The notes beneath the pieces are model-generated. The model worked only from the letters and a program-made list of their open reading frames with translations, searched no databases and had not been told where the DNA came from. From the NCBI GenBank assembly GCA_046329195.1, contig JAXLVB010000002.1, positions 1,984,001 to 2,048,000 on the forward strand: a stretch of 64,000 nucleotides of DNA, given 5' to 3'. The translations under genes were made by a program, and so were the position numbers. The number at the start of each line of letters is the position of its first letter. Position 1 is the stretch's first letter. This document shows, piece after piece, positions 45,609 through 55,156 of this stretch. Origin of the DNA: JAXLVB01 sp046329195. Its GTDB lineage: Bacteria; Bacteroidota; Bacteroidia; Cytophagales; Spirosomataceae.

Positions 45609-46008
45609 AATGTGTATTGGTTATTTGTTGTTCGTTAGTTGGGAAGGAAAATGCACGATGGCAAGCCCTTTGAATTCGGGTGCAAAATTAGAGATAAAAT
45701 TTCACAATTCCACTCTAAACAAAAGAATTTCCATGAGAAAAATTAGATTTTTTTGAGGAATAACTTTTATGTGTTTCTTCTCGTAACCATTTATTCACAA
45801 ACAAGTCTTCACTTCAAAAGCTTCGAGACTTTTTAATGCAAAAGGCGATTTTGAAGTCATAAATCTTACATTTGTAGGTGCGTAGCCTAACTTAGCTTTT
45901 TTCAACTTGATAAAGTACGAAGACTAATCTTTGAAAATTGATACCGTCTGGCTCTACGTTAACATTTTGCCTCCTTGTGTTTAAACAATATTGATTTAGC
46001 ATTTTTCC
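45609..46008. other. Divergent promoter region between atpA and the secreted nuclease gene
   Basis: 400 bp without a convincing gene. It holds the atpA -7 candidate (45683-45690, minus strand) and a plus-strand TACATTTG at 45867-45874 that may serve the nuclease gene, giving a leader of about 130 nt. Neither has a well-spaced -33 TTTG. Confidence 0.4.
45683..45690 (-). promoter_or_regulatory. Candidate -7 element of the atpA-atpG operon
   Basis: Reads TAATTTTG on the minus strand, matching TAnnTTTG exactly, about 75 bp before the atpA start. The -33 position shows no TTTG. Confidence 0.45.
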
Positions 46009-47835
46009 ATGAAAAATAAGCTCTTGTTTTGTACGCTCTCGACTAAATCACTTTTGCAGTTGGTTCTACTTCTAATGATGTACTTTGGGTTGTTTCAAAT
46101 TACGTTGGCACAAACCGACCCCATCAGCATTGCAGTGGCTCGTACGAAATCACTCAATACCGTTGTGACAGTGGCAGGTAGAGTCACCGTTGGAAACCAA
46201 TTTAACAATTTAGTCTATATTCAGGACCAAACGGGTGGTATCCCTGTTTTTGGCACGTCTATCGCCAGTGCATTGACAATCGGCGACTCTGTGGTGGTGA
46301 AAGGGCCTATTTCAACGTTCAATCAACAGCTCCAAATCGGAACAGCTGGACAAACATTTACCAAAGTCAACGTAGCCAAACGAATTGTAAGTCCCAAGGT
46401 AATCACCTTGGCCGAAGCCGCCGCCAATGAGGGAATGTTGGTGAGTATTCAGAACGTTGCCTTTGCAGAAAAAAGCTTTGTTTTTACACCTAATTCCAAT
46501 TATGCCATTAGTGCCAATGGTCAAACTGGTGAGCTCCGCATCAATGCCTTTGTTAATTTGGTAGGCCGAACCAAACCTCAGTCTGCCGTTACAACCACAG
46601 GTGTAATGGGGCGATTCAATAGTATTTATCAACTACTGCCTCGTTTTATAGAAGACTTGCCTGGCACAACCGAGTATGTAGTGGCGGCCTCCAACATCGC
46701 TCGAAGTAAGACCTTCAACGTAGCCACTTGGAACATGAACTGGTTTGGCAACACTTCAAATGGCCCGACTGACGAGACGCTGCAACAAAACAATGCAAAA
46801 GTGGTCTTGGATAGCTTAAAAGCTGATTTATATGTAGTAGAAGAGGTGGCCAATTTGCCTGCATTTCGAAGTTTAGTAGCTAAGCTGAGCGGCTATAAAG
46901 GTTTTTGTGCAACTTCGGTTTCACAAGTAGGAAATTTGGACGATAACCAGCGAGTTTGTTTTATATACAGAACGGCAGTGGTTGATTCGGTTGGAGCAAA
47001 AGTACTTTTGAAAGGAGCCAACAACTTACCCAACTATCCTGAAAATAAGCCTGAACAGTTTTGGGCTTCGGGGCGATTACCTTTTTTGTTCATTTGCGAT
47101 GCCACGATTCAAGGCGTCAAAAAACGACTTCATGTAGTAGGTATTCATGCCCGTGCCAATACGGGTACTACACTTGCTGAAAATGAATTGAAATATCGCC
47201 AACGCCGATACGATGTAGAAGTGTTGAAAGATACGCTTGATGCCCAATATAAATCGGCCAATGTGTTGCTGGTAGGTGATTATAACGACGACGTGGACGA
47301 AACCGTTTCGGACATTACCTCTACTAAAGAGAGCAGTTATATCAAGATGGTGCAAGACACCGCTAATTATCAGCCTATTACAAAAGCCTTGAGTGATGCT
47401 GGTTTTCGTACCTATCTCACCTATGGCAATGTAATTGACCATATCACAGTGTCCAAAAATTTAAAATCGGCCTATTTGAAAAATTCGGCAGGTGTTGAGT
47501 TAGCCTTTCGATACATTACTAATTACGCTACTACCACCTCTGATCACATCCCAGTAGTAGCTCGTTTTGACCTTGGGTTACCTATTACAGCCCTCCATCC
47601 TACGCTCTCGCAAGAGGTCGTTGTGTTTCCAAATCCTACCAATGGAGCACTCCGTTGGACCAATTCCACTCCTTTTCAAGAAGCCAGAATTTATAGCCTT
47701 ACTGGAATTCTAATTAGTCAAAATACCCTTGTCAGTCAGGACATTGACTTATCGGTGTTACCAACGGGCACGTACTTGGTCGAATTGCGAGCTGGTGATG
47801 GGGTGTCGGTTCGTCGCTTAGTCTGGAAGCAATGA
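46009..47835 (+). CDS. Secreted endonuclease/exonuclease/phosphatase-family protein with T9SS sorting domain
   Basis: A 608-residue exported protein. A long signal peptide ends near ITLAQ. Residues 40-215 look like an OB-fold/DUF5689-type domain (VTVAGRVTVGNQFNNLVYIQD). The catalytic domain follows with NVATWNMNWFG, VVEEVAN (metal-binding Glu), LLVGDYNDD and TSDHIPVVARF, the hallmarks of the DNase I-like metal-dependent superfamily. The C-terminal 80 residues (VVFPNPTNGALRW and VRRLVWKQ) are a T9SS type A sorting domain. It may be an extracellular nuclease for phosphate or DNA scavenging; phosphodiesterase activity on other substrates is possible. Confidence 0.88.
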   Translation: MKNKLLFCTLSTKSLLQLVLLLMMYFGLFQITLAQTDPISIAVARTKSLNTVVTVAGRVTVGNQFNNLVYIQDQTGGIPVFGTSIASALTIGDSVVVKGPISTFNQQLQIGTAGQTFTKVNVAKRIVSPKVITLAEAAANEGMLVSIQNVAFAEKSFVFTPNSNYAISANGQTGELRINAFVNLVGRTKPQSAVTTTGVMGRFNSIYQLLPRFIEDLPGTTEYVVAASNIARSKTFNVATWNMNWFGNTSNGPTDETLQQNNAKVVLDSLKADLYVVEEVANLPAFRSLVAKLSGYKGFCATSVSQVGNLDDNQRVCFIYRTAVVDSVGAKVLLKGANNLPNYPENKPEQFWASGRLPFLFICDATIQGVKKRLHVVGIHARANTGTTLAENELKYRQRRYDVEVLKDTLDAQYKSANVLLVGDYNDDVDETVSDITSTKESSYIKMVQDTANYQPITKALSDAGFRTYLTYGNVIDHITVSKNLKSAYLKNSAGVELAFRYITNYATTTSDHIPVVARFDLGLPITALHPTLSQEVVVFPNPTNGALRWTNSTPFQEARIYSLTGILISQNTLVSQDIDLSVLPTGTYLVELRAGDGVSVRRLVWKQ

Positions 47836-47840
47836 TACGG

Positions 47841-48635
47841 CTATCGGCCTGCTTCCATTCCACTTTGCCCAAGGAGTTTGGTCAAATCACCGCTTTTTAG
47901 AATAGCGTCGTCGCTGATGGAATAAAACACACTGTTTAGCTCTACAATGTGATGGTTGATGTGATGAATCGCAAACTTTGGGGCAATAATAGTATCGCCA
48001 TTCACTACCGTATTTGAGGGCTTTTGTTTTTCATCATCACTCATCAGGTACTTTCCTGAAGTAGTCAGGTAATCGTAAATTTCGATTTGAATACCTTTAT
48101 ACTCTAAGAAAAACTTGAGGTTGTTTTCGGCATTTTTCTTCAAATTAAACACATTCAGCACCGAGCCATAGAGCGTAGTAAAAATCCCCATGGTCACGAA
48201 AAAGGTTTTGATTTTCAGATTGGCTTGCGACCACCCCAAATTGGCGATATAAGCCAACAGCCCACCGATAAGCACGGAGGCAAGCAATGCACAGGTAGTG
48301 ATGGCAAAATACAACGCATAGAAGCGAGAGAGCATTCCTTCGTGATAGTCTTTCTTGGTCTGAAGGTAAAAATACTGGTTTCGGATGGTTGCTAGTTCTT
48401 CGTTACTTAAAAATGTGGCTTGCTTTGCCGTCACAAACGGAACACGGTCAATATGCTTACTCATAGTGGTATCTGCGGCTTTAAATGCCGTTTGATAATC
48501 GGCTTTGAAGCGTTGTTTTGCTACCACCATCATCATCAAAAACAAACCAACATTGAATAACGCACAGGCCAAAACCATAAATGCCAAGGGACGGGATTTC
48601 TGAATCCCCTGAATAGTTGAAAAGAAATTGTTCAT
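47841..48635 (-). CDS. Membrane protein of unknown function
   Basis: A 264-residue protein with a hydrophobic segment at about 15-37 and two more at about 108-130 and 140-165. Between the first and second is a soluble stretch of about 70 residues, and the C-terminal 100 residues are soluble. No family was recognised. Its stop is only 5 bp from the stop of the convergent nuclease gene, with no room for a separate terminator. Confidence 0.7.
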   Translation of the reverse strand: MNNFFSTIQGIQKSRPLAFMVLACALFNVGLFLMMMVVAKQRFKADYQTAFKAADTTMSKHIDRVPFVTAKQATFLSNEELATIRNQYFYLQTKKDYHEGMLSRFYALYFAITTCALLASVLIGGLLAYIANLGWSQANLKIKTFFVTMGIFTTLYGSVLNVFNLKKNAENNLKFFLEYKGIQIEIYDYLTTSGKYLMSDDEKQKPSNTVVNGDTIIAPKFAIHHINHHIVELNSVFYSISDDAILKSGDLTKLLGQSGMEAGR

Positions 48636-48826
48636 CAGAAGAGAGGTTTAGAAAGGTTCACAACAAAGATGGTATTTTTTATGAAAGATTTTTAGCGTAA
48701 AAACACCTATTTTTATCTACTAAATCACCTCGCTAACACAATTTGCTTGTATCTTTTCGTTAATGGATTCACTAACGAATCTAAAAAAATCCTATTTTCG
48801 CAGATTCACGTTCAAAAAAACAATTC

Positions 48827-49552
48827 ATGAAAAAAACAGTAGTCCTTTTTTTAGCTATTGCCCCTTTTGTAGCATTTAGTCAAAATAAACCAGCATCCAA
48901 GCCTACCCCAAAGCCCTCTACCACTCCAGCAGCAGCCCCTGCTCCTGCCAATCCTATCAAAAACGGCATTGATTCGGTAAGTTATGCCATCGGAGTGAGT
49001 ATTGCATCAAACCTAAAGCAACAAGGTTTTGCAGACATCAACCTTGCTGCTATGCAAAAAGCCATGGACGATGTGCTCAAGAGCAAGCCGACTATCATTG
49101 ACCTTCAACAATGTAACTCGGTGATACAGAATTTTTTTCAGGCTCAGCAGGCTAAAAAATACGCCACTGTAAAAACCGCCAGTCAGAAATTTTTGGTAGA
49201 AAACAAAACCAAGCCAGGCGTTGTTACGTTGCCAAGTGGCTTGCAGTATCAGGTTATGAAGGCAGGCGATGGACCAAAGCCTACTACCGCCGACCGGGTG
49301 AAAGTACATTATCATGGTACACTCATTGATGGGACGGTGTTTGATAGCTCTGTCCAACGCAACGAGCCAGCTGTTTTTGGGGTAACCCAAGTGATTCAAG
49401 GATGGGTTGAAGCCCTCCAATTGATGCCCGTAGGCTCAAAGTGGAAGTTATTCATCCCCTACCAAATGGCCTACGGCGAACAAGGTTCTGGAAATATTCC
49501 ACCGTTTTCGACGTTAGTCTTTGAAGTAGAACTACTCGGAATTGAGAAATAA
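48827..49552 (+). CDS. FKBP-type peptidyl-prolyl isomerase, exported
   Basis: A 241-residue periplasmic isomerase of the FkpA/Mip type. It has a signal peptide (cleaved near AFSQ), a Pro/Ala/Lys-rich linker (about 20-45), an N-terminal FKBP dimerisation domain (DSVSYAIGVSIASNL) and a C-terminal FKBP domain with DRVKVHYHGTLIDGTVFDSS, VIQGWVEALQLMPVG and YQMAYGEQGSGNIPP. It precedes the tail-specific protease by 13 bp, forming a periplasmic quality-control pair. Confidence 0.93.
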   Translation: MKKTVVLFLAIAPFVAFSQNKPASKPTPKPSTTPAAAPAPANPIKNGIDSVSYAIGVSIASNLKQQGFADINLAAMQKAMDDVLKSKPTIIDLQQCNSVIQNFFQAQQAKKYATVKTASQKFLVENKTKPGVVTLPSGLQYQVMKAGDGPKPTTADRVKVHYHGTLIDGTVFDSSVQRNEPAVFGVTQVIQGWVEALQLMPVGSKWKLFIPYQMAYGEQGSGNIPPFSTLVFEVELLGIEK

Positions 49553-49565
49553 ATTGATACCTGCT

Positions 49566-51650
49566 ATGAAAAAGTACTTGTTGAGTTTTTTGCCTTTTTT
49601 GATGTTGAGTCTTGAGCCAAGTATTCCATCTCATTCGGCTCATACTAAAGCCAATCCGGGCGATTTAATCCCCTCGGTTTCTCAAGCTCAAGTGAGTCGC
49701 TTTGTGACTCAAATCTTGACCAGTTACCATTACCGAAAAGTAAATTTAGGTGATTCGTTGTCGTCTAAAGTGTATGACAATTACCTCAAGTTTATGGATA
49801 ATGGCAAAAACTATTTGTTAGCCTCTGATGTGCAAGGCTTTGAAAAATACCGCTATAGCCTTGACGATTTCTTGCGGCAGGGTGATTTGACAGCGGCCTT
49901 TGACATGTACAACACCTTGCTTCGCCGAATCAAAGCTCGAAATCAGTTTGTGGCGCAAACCTTAGAAAAACCCTTTGATTTTTCTAAAGACGAAACGTTT
50001 GATACCAATCGAGAAAAAGCACAATGGGCAAAAAGTGAGCAAGAATTGGACGATGTCTGGTATAAAATCTTAAAAAATCAGGCACTTGAACTCAAGCTTG
50101 GCAACAAAGCAGATACTGCGATTACGAAGTTGCTGAAGGATAGATACAAGCTCTTTGATAAGCAAATAGCTAAAGTGAAGAGCGAAGACGTATTCAATGC
50201 CTTTATGAACTCTTTTACGGAGTGCGTTGACCCCCATACGGCTTATTTTATTCCGAAAACCGCTGGGAATTTCAACATGGAAATGAGCCAATCGTTTGAA
50301 GGCATTGGGGCCACGCTACGCAATGAAGGCGACTACGTAAAAGTAGTTGATTTGCTCCCCGGCCCTGCTATGAAAAGTGGTCTGGTACAAAAAGAAGATA
50401 AGTTGTTGGCTGTAGGGCAAGGCGATAATGGCCCAATGGTGGACGTTGTAGGCTGGTTTACAGACGAAGTTGTTCAACTAATCCGTGGCCCTAAAGGCAC
50501 TACGGTACGCTTGAGTCTTCAAAGTGCCGATGCCCTGCCGGGTGCTCCGCCTAAAGAAATCAAATTGGTTCGTGATAAAATCAAGATTGAAGAACAAAGA
50601 GCCAAAGCAGAAGTAGTCCCAATTACCGAAAACGGTAAAACCTACAACCTTGGTGTGATTTCGCTTCCGTTGTTTTACAGAGATTTTTCGGGGGCTTCTC
50701 GCCAAGAAAAGGACTATAGTAGTACCACCCGAGACGTCCAAAAACTTATCCAAAAACTTACTGCCGAAAACAAGATTGATGGGTTAGTTATGGATTTGCG
50801 CAACAATGGGGGTGGCTCATTGGTAGAGGCTATCAACCTAACGGGTTTGTTTATCTCTCAAGGTCCTGTAGTGCAAGTTCGAGATGCCGAAGGCAGCATT
50901 GAAGTGGACAAAGACGATGACCCAGCGGTGGTTTATTCTGGTCCGCTGGCAGTCTTGGTCAATCGGTTTAGTGCTTCTGCTTCTGAGATTTTTGCAGGAG
51001 CTATCCAAGACTATCACCGAGGTATTGTGGTCGGAGAGCAAACGTTTGGCAAAGGTACTGTTCAGAGTATGATTGATTTGACCAATTTCTTGCCAAAAGA
51101 CGTAGAAAAACCTGGGCAACTCAACCTAACTCGTGCCAAATTTTATCGGATTACCGGTAGCAGTACCCAGCACAAAGGCGTTACGCCTGACATTCAGTTA
51201 CCATCGGGCTTTGATGCCGACAAGTTTGGCGAAAGTGCCGAGCCAAGTGCTTTGCCTTGGGACCAAATCAAAGCTACGTCATATAATCAGTATCAGGACG
51301 TTGACGACAAAATTTTGGTAAAAATCAGAGAACAGTACACCCAACGCTTGAAATCAGACCCAGAATTGAAAAAATTAGCGGAAGATTTTGTTGAATTTAA
51401 GAAGGCACGTGAAAAAACTGTTGTATCTTTGCAAGAGACCAAACGCCGATTAGAGCGGGAAGAACAAGAAAAGAAACGCTTGGCTCTGAACAAATCAACG
51501 GCTGGTGCAGCGTCTGCCTCTGAAGATGGTGACACTCCTGACGACACTCGTACAGCCAGTGCAAACACGCCAAAAGCTAAGCTTGACAAAGACGTTTACC
51601 TCAAAGAATGTGGTCGGGTACTCGCTGATTTGATTGCACTTCATAAATAG
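49566..51650 (+). CDS. prc: Tail-specific (C-terminal processing) protease, Prc-like
   Basis: An S41 periplasmic protease that degrades proteins from the C terminus. The ATG at 49566 gives a signal peptide (MKKYLLSFLPFLMLSL) and is preferred over an in-frame TTG at 49542 that overlaps the FKBP gene. The long N-terminal domain of the Prc class is followed by a PDZ domain (SFEGIGATLRNEGDYVKV, GPAMKSGLVQKEDKLLAVG), the protease domain (LVMDLRNNGGGSLVEA, NRFSASASEIFAGA with the Ser, FGKGTVQS with the Lys) and a C-terminal DUF3340-like helical domain. Length 694 residues fits. It follows the FKBP gene closely, and a terminator follows. Confidence 0.94.
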   Translation: MKKYLLSFLPFLMLSLEPSIPSHSAHTKANPGDLIPSVSQAQVSRFVTQILTSYHYRKVNLGDSLSSKVYDNYLKFMDNGKNYLLASDVQGFEKYRYSLDDFLRQGDLTAAFDMYNTLLRRIKARNQFVAQTLEKPFDFSKDETFDTNREKAQWAKSEQELDDVWYKILKNQALELKLGNKADTAITKLLKDRYKLFDKQIAKVKSEDVFNAFMNSFTECVDPHTAYFIPKTAGNFNMEMSQSFEGIGATLRNEGDYVKVVDLLPGPAMKSGLVQKEDKLLAVGQGDNGPMVDVVGWFTDEVVQLIRGPKGTTVRLSLQSADALPGAPPKEIKLVRDKIKIEEQRAKAEVVPITENGKTYNLGVISLPLFYRDFSGASRQEKDYSSTTRDVQKLIQKLTAENKIDGLVMDLRNNGGGSLVEAINLTGLFISQGPVVQVRDAEGSIEVDKDDDPAVVYSGPLAVLVNRFSASASEIFAGAIQDYHRGIVVGEQTFGKGTVQSMIDLTNFLPKDVEKPGQLNLTRAKFYRITGSSTQHKGVTPDIQLPSGFDADKFGESAEPSALPWDQIKATSYNQYQDVDDKILVKIREQYTQRLKSDPELKKLAEDFVEFKKAREKTVVSLQETKRRLEREEQEKKRLALNKSTAGAASASEDGDTPDDTRTASANTPKAKLDKDVYLKECGRVLADLIALHK

Positions 51651-51684
51651 AATTTTCTTCACAGCTCCATCTATATAAATTTAG

Positions 51685-51713
51685 GATGCCGCCTCACAGC
51701 GGCATCTTTTTTT
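51685..51713 (+). terminator. Terminator after the tail-specific protease gene
   Basis: GATGCCGC and GCGGCATC form an 8-bp stem around CTCACA and are followed by seven T, a classic intrinsic terminator. Confidence 0.92.
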
Positions 51714-51751
51714 GTTTCTCACAAACAGTTTCAGTATTTTTAAAAATCCAG

Positions 51752-51783
51752 TTTGGCAAGATTCAAGACATTAATTTTATTTG
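51752..51783 (+). promoter_or_regulatory. Candidate promoter of the sugar MFS transporter gene
   Basis: TTTG (51752-51755), a 20-nt spacer and TTTATTTG (51776-51783, one mismatch to TAnnTTTG) lie 25 bp ahead of the ATG, after the preceding terminator. Confidence 0.5.
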
Positions 51784-51807
51784 TAAAAAACCTCTAAACT
51801 CTATTTC

Positions 51808-53097
51808 ATGGCAGCACTACCATCGTCGTCACCAGCACCTCTTCAAGAAGGAAATGCCGGCAATCGTTACCTTGTTCCGTTTATCTTAGTAACCAGCCTC
51901 TTTTTCTTGTGGGCATTTGTCCATAATCTCGAACCCATCCTGATTCCACACCTCAAAAAAGCCTGCCAACTCACCGACCTCCAGTCGGCGCTGATTGACT
52001 CGGCAGTTTATTTGGGTTATTTTATCATGGCTATACCCGCTGGTTTGGTCATGAAAAAATATGGCTATAAAAAAGGTATTCTCGTGGGGTTGCTTCTGTA
52101 TGCGCTTGGTGCCTTTTTGTTTTATCCTGCCGCTGACACTAGAGTATATCTATGGTTTTTGGGAGCATTGTTTATCATCGCCTCTGGATGTGCTTTTTTG
52201 GAAACAGCTGCCAATCCATATGTCACCATTTTGGGTGATGCCGACTCTGCCACCACACGCCTCAACTTGAGCCAATCGTTCAATGGCTTGGGGGCATTTA
52301 TTGCACCTGTATTAGGTGGACAGTTGATTTTGAGCGGCATCGAACATTCTAAAGAGGAGTTAGCAGGCATGTCATCAGAGCAACTTAGTCAATACCTACA
52401 AAGCGAAGCCGATAGTGTCAAGATGCCCTATATCGTCATTGGTTTGGTAGTTCTGGCCGTAGCAGGTCTTATTTACGTAACTCAAATGCCCGAAGTGCCT
52501 AAAAGTAACGATAGTTCAAAATCAAGCTCTATCAGTAGTGTACTCAAAATTAAGCACTTATCATGGGGAGTTATTGCTCAATTCTTTTATGTAGGTGCAC
52601 AAGTCTGCGTAACGAGTTTCTTCATTCGCTTTGCTAAATTTACCAATGATACACCTGAAAAAGAAGCCGCTGCTTGGCTGGGCATAGCTATGTTAGGCTT
52701 TATGATTGGTCGCTTTGTGGGTACATTCTTAACTCGATTCTTAAGCGCCAATCGTTTGCTGACGATTTATGCCCTTTGTAGCATTTTGCTCTTGGCTGTA
52801 GCTTGCTTATGGAAATCCGAGATGGCCGTTTGGGCCTTAATGACCGTGCCTTTTTTTGAGTCAATCATGTTTCCAACTATTTTCTCGTTGGCTATCAAAG
52901 ACTTAAAAGAACACACCGAATTAGGCTCGTCGCTGGTGGTGATGTCCATTGCGGGGGGGGCTTTATTTCCGTTGATAATGGGCTGGATTTCAGACCAATC
53001 CAATATCCAAATGGCTTACATTGTACCGTTGATTTGTTTTTTTGTGATTGTATATTATGGCTTGATAGGCTACAAACCCCGTCCAGAATCGGCCTAA
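51808..53097 (+). CDS. Sugar MFS transporter, FucP/GluP family
   Basis: Proton- or sodium-coupled importer of monosaccharides (fucose, glucose or galactose), 429 residues and about 12 membrane helices. FHS-family signatures include FFLWAFVHNLEPILIPHLK, the AIPAGLVMKKYGYKKGI loop and LETAANPYVTILGD. The gene contains a run of eight G at 52953-52960 within SIAGGALFP. No sugar-catabolic genes adjoin. Confidence 0.9.
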   Translation: MAALPSSSPAPLQEGNAGNRYLVPFILVTSLFFLWAFVHNLEPILIPHLKKACQLTDLQSALIDSAVYLGYFIMAIPAGLVMKKYGYKKGILVGLLLYALGAFLFYPAADTRVYLWFLGALFIIASGCAFLETAANPYVTILGDADSATTRLNLSQSFNGLGAFIAPVLGGQLILSGIEHSKEELAGMSSEQLSQYLQSEADSVKMPYIVIGLVVLAVAGLIYVTQMPEVPKSNDSSKSSSISSVLKIKHLSWGVIAQFFYVGAQVCVTSFFIRFAKFTNDTPEKEAAAWLGIAMLGFMIGRFVGTFLTRFLSANRLLTIYALCSILLLAVACLWKSEMAVWALMTVPFFESIMFPTIFSLAIKDLKEHTELGSSLVVMSIAGGALFPLIMGWISDQSNIQMAYIVPLICFFVIVYYGLIGYKPRPESA

Positions 53098-53149
53098 CGG
53101 AACATTCATCGTAGCTTCGTTGTTTTTGACCTAAAACTCTTTCTATGTC

Positions 53150-53545
53150 ATGAAAGCAATCGCTGAACGCATCAGACAGTTTCGCCTTCAAAAAGGCTAT
53201 TCACAAGAAAATATGGCCGATTTGTTGGGGCTTTCAACTACTGCCTATGGCGACATCGAACGGGGCAAGGCCAGTGTTAGCATCCAGCGTTTGCAAGCTA
53301 TTGCCGAAATCTTAGGAACCGACCTTTCCAGTTTGTTAGGCATTAGCCCCGTTGTTAGTGACCATGAATTCTTAAAACTCAATGCCAAAATTGAAGTGCT
53401 GGCTCTTGAAAATCAACTACTTCGCCAACACAATGAACAGTTAAAATTACAACTTGAGCGTCAGCTTTCGCTCGAAATCATCGGTCAAATCCAGCGTAAT
53501 CAAATTGGATTTGGACAACGTACAGAAACGCCAGAAACCAAATAG
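53150..53545 (+). CDS. XRE-family transcriptional regulator with coiled-coil tail
   Basis: A 131-residue protein with an N-terminal HTH_3 domain (about 5-62: IRQFRLQKGYSQENMADLLGL and STTAYGDIERGKASV) and a Leu-rich coiled coil (about 75-110, with LALENQLLRQHNEQLKLQLERQ) likely to mediate dimerisation. It resembles small XRE proteins found beside or near toxin or defence genes, but no such gene is present here. Targets are unknown. It lies between the MFS transporter and a bidirectional terminator. Confidence 0.85.
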   Translation: MKAIAERIRQFRLQKGYSQENMADLLGLSTTAYGDIERGKASVSIQRLQAIAEILGTDLSSLLGISPVVSDHEFLKLNAKIEVLALENQLLRQHNEQLKLQLERQLSLEIIGQIQRNQIGFGQRTETPETK

Positions 53546-53564
53546 CGAGCAGAACGATGCGCTC

Positions 53565-53608
53565 CAAAACAAAAACAGCGAGGCTCTCACCTCGCTGTTT
53601 TTGTTTTG
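53565..53608. terminator. Bidirectional terminator between XRE regulator and trigger factor
   Basis: Perfect 19-bp arms (53565-53583 and 53590-53608) around CTCTCA, with the GC-rich core CAGCGAGG flanked by A- and T-rich runs. Confidence 0.92.
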
Positions 53609-53620
53609 TTACTATTGCTT

Positions 53621-54994
53621 TTAGTGGTCATGGTGATGATCGTGGTCATGATCATGCTCCTCGGCACCAACACCACTTAATTTTTTAAATTCATCGACCT
53701 CGATCGCCTTTACTTCTACTTTGGCGTTTTGTTGGATTACCTCCATCACCTTGTTTACATACACACGGTTGAAGATGTTCATGTAGTTTTTGCCATCTTT
53801 TTCTTTCAAGTAGTTTTGAGCCACTCGCTTAATGATGTCTTCCATACCATTATCTTCTCCACCGTAGATACCAAACTGCGACCGAATCATCGCCTCGGCA
53901 GTAGCGTCAATCTCTTCTTTTGCCACGTTGACATCAGCCGACTCAGCAATGCGGTTACGAATCAAAGTCCAACGCAAATCCGAAGCAAAAGCATTATAAT
54001 CTTTTTCGATTTCTTCTTCGGTGAATTTACCTTCGTTTGCTACCAACAACCACCGCTTCAAAAACGCATCGGGGAGTTCGATGTTGATGTTGTCTAACAA
54101 CATTTTTTGTAGGTCATCTTTCAACACATAGTCAGCCTCACGATTGTAGTTTTCTTGGATAATAGTCGCTAACTGCGCTCTAAAGTCCTCTTCAGAACTA
54201 GCCTTACCTTGACCCAATACTTTATCAAAAAACTCTTGGTTAAGCTCAGCCTCTTGCTGACGAGTGATGTCTTCAATTTCAAAATGAAACTCACCTTGCA
54301 ACGCTGCTAATTCATCGCCTTTTTTAGAAGTAGCTAGTTCCAACGAGCGTTCTTCTTTGAAAAGTTTTTGAATATCTACTACTACTGTATCTCCTTTTTT
54401 CGCACCCACTAGCACTTTCAGCGCCTCGTCGGTTACTTGTTTGGTAGGGATACCCGTTTTTTCGTTGAAATCACCCTGAATCAAGTGGCCATATACCAAG
54501 TCGCCAAGAGCCACCTCTTCTACGTGGTTGTGTTCACCAAAACGCACCTTTAGGTCTTCGATGGTTTTATTGATTTCTTCGTCAGTTGCCTGAATAGAAT
54601 ACGAAGTTACGGCTGGAAGACTGTCAAAATCAATGTTAAATTCTGAAGCCAAACCAAGATCATATTCAAATTCAAACTCTTTTTGAGTGTCGAAGTCAAT
54701 TTCGTTTTGGCTTTGGCTTGGAAGTGGATCACCAACCACTGGCAGTTTGTTGTTCCTAATATAATCGTTCAAGGCGTGGCTGAGCATGTGATTGATTTCT
54801 TCAACCAAAATACCTTTACCATATAATTTTTGAACCAACCCAGTAGGAACTTTACCAGGGCGGAAACCTTTCATAACGGCTTTTTGGCTATATTCTTTGA
54901 TTTTTTTATCAACTTTCGACTGATAGTCAGCAGGTGACAAGGCCACTTTCAACGAAGCGTTGGTGGCACTGCTTTTTTCTAACGTAACGTTCAT
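53621..54994 (-). CDS. tig: Trigger factor with His-rich C-terminal tail
   Basis: Ribosome-associated chaperone for nascent chains. The ribosome-binding domain shows the conserved GFRPGKVP signature. The central FKBP-like domain is divergent, as is usual in Bacteroidota, and the C-terminal chaperone domain is present. Length 457 residues. The protein ends in EEHDHDHDHHHDH, a His/Asp-rich tail that could bind metal ions. It is divergent from no close partner: the tRNA-Leu gene and its terminator lie upstream on the same strand. No clpP/clpX genes follow. Confidence 0.93.
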   Translation of the reverse strand: MNVTLEKSSATNASLKVALSPADYQSKVDKKIKEYSQKAVMKGFRPGKVPTGLVQKLYGKGILVEEINHMLSHALNDYIRNNKLPVVGDPLPSQSQNEIDFDTQKEFEFEYDLGLASEFNIDFDSLPAVTSYSIQATDEEINKTIEDLKVRFGEHNHVEEVALGDLVYGHLIQGDFNEKTGIPTKQVTDEALKVLVGAKKGDTVVVDIQKLFKEERSLELATSKKGDELAALQGEFHFEIEDITRQQEAELNQEFFDKVLGQGKASSEEDFRAQLATIIQENYNREADYVLKDDLQKMLLDNINIELPDAFLKRWLLVANEGKFTEEEIEKDYNAFASDLRWTLIRNRIAESADVNVAKEEIDATAEAMIRSQFGIYGGEDNGMEDIIKRVAQNYLKEKDGKNYMNIFNRVYVNKVMEVIQQNAKVEVKAIEVDEFKKLSGVGAEEHDHDHDHHHDH

Positions 54995-55079
54995 GGTTTA
55001 CTTTCGTATTCGTAAGTTATGAGTCGTCAGGGCAGGAATTGCTCCGACGAAAGAAAAAAAGAGGAAACTACCTAAAAAC

Positions 55080-55114
55080 AAAGCCCTCAAAACCGTGAGG
55101 ATTGAGGGCTTTTT
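55080..55114 (-). terminator. Terminator of the tRNA-Leu gene
   Basis: AAAGCCCTCAA (55080-55090) and TTGAGGGCTTT (55102-55112) pair around an 11-nt loop. On the minus strand the stem is followed by TTTGTTTTT, 43 bp past the tRNA 3' end and upstream of tig. Confidence 0.8.
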
Positions 55115-55156
55115 CAGGAATGACAAGAGTGGTTTCACTGCCAACGGCCCACTGCG

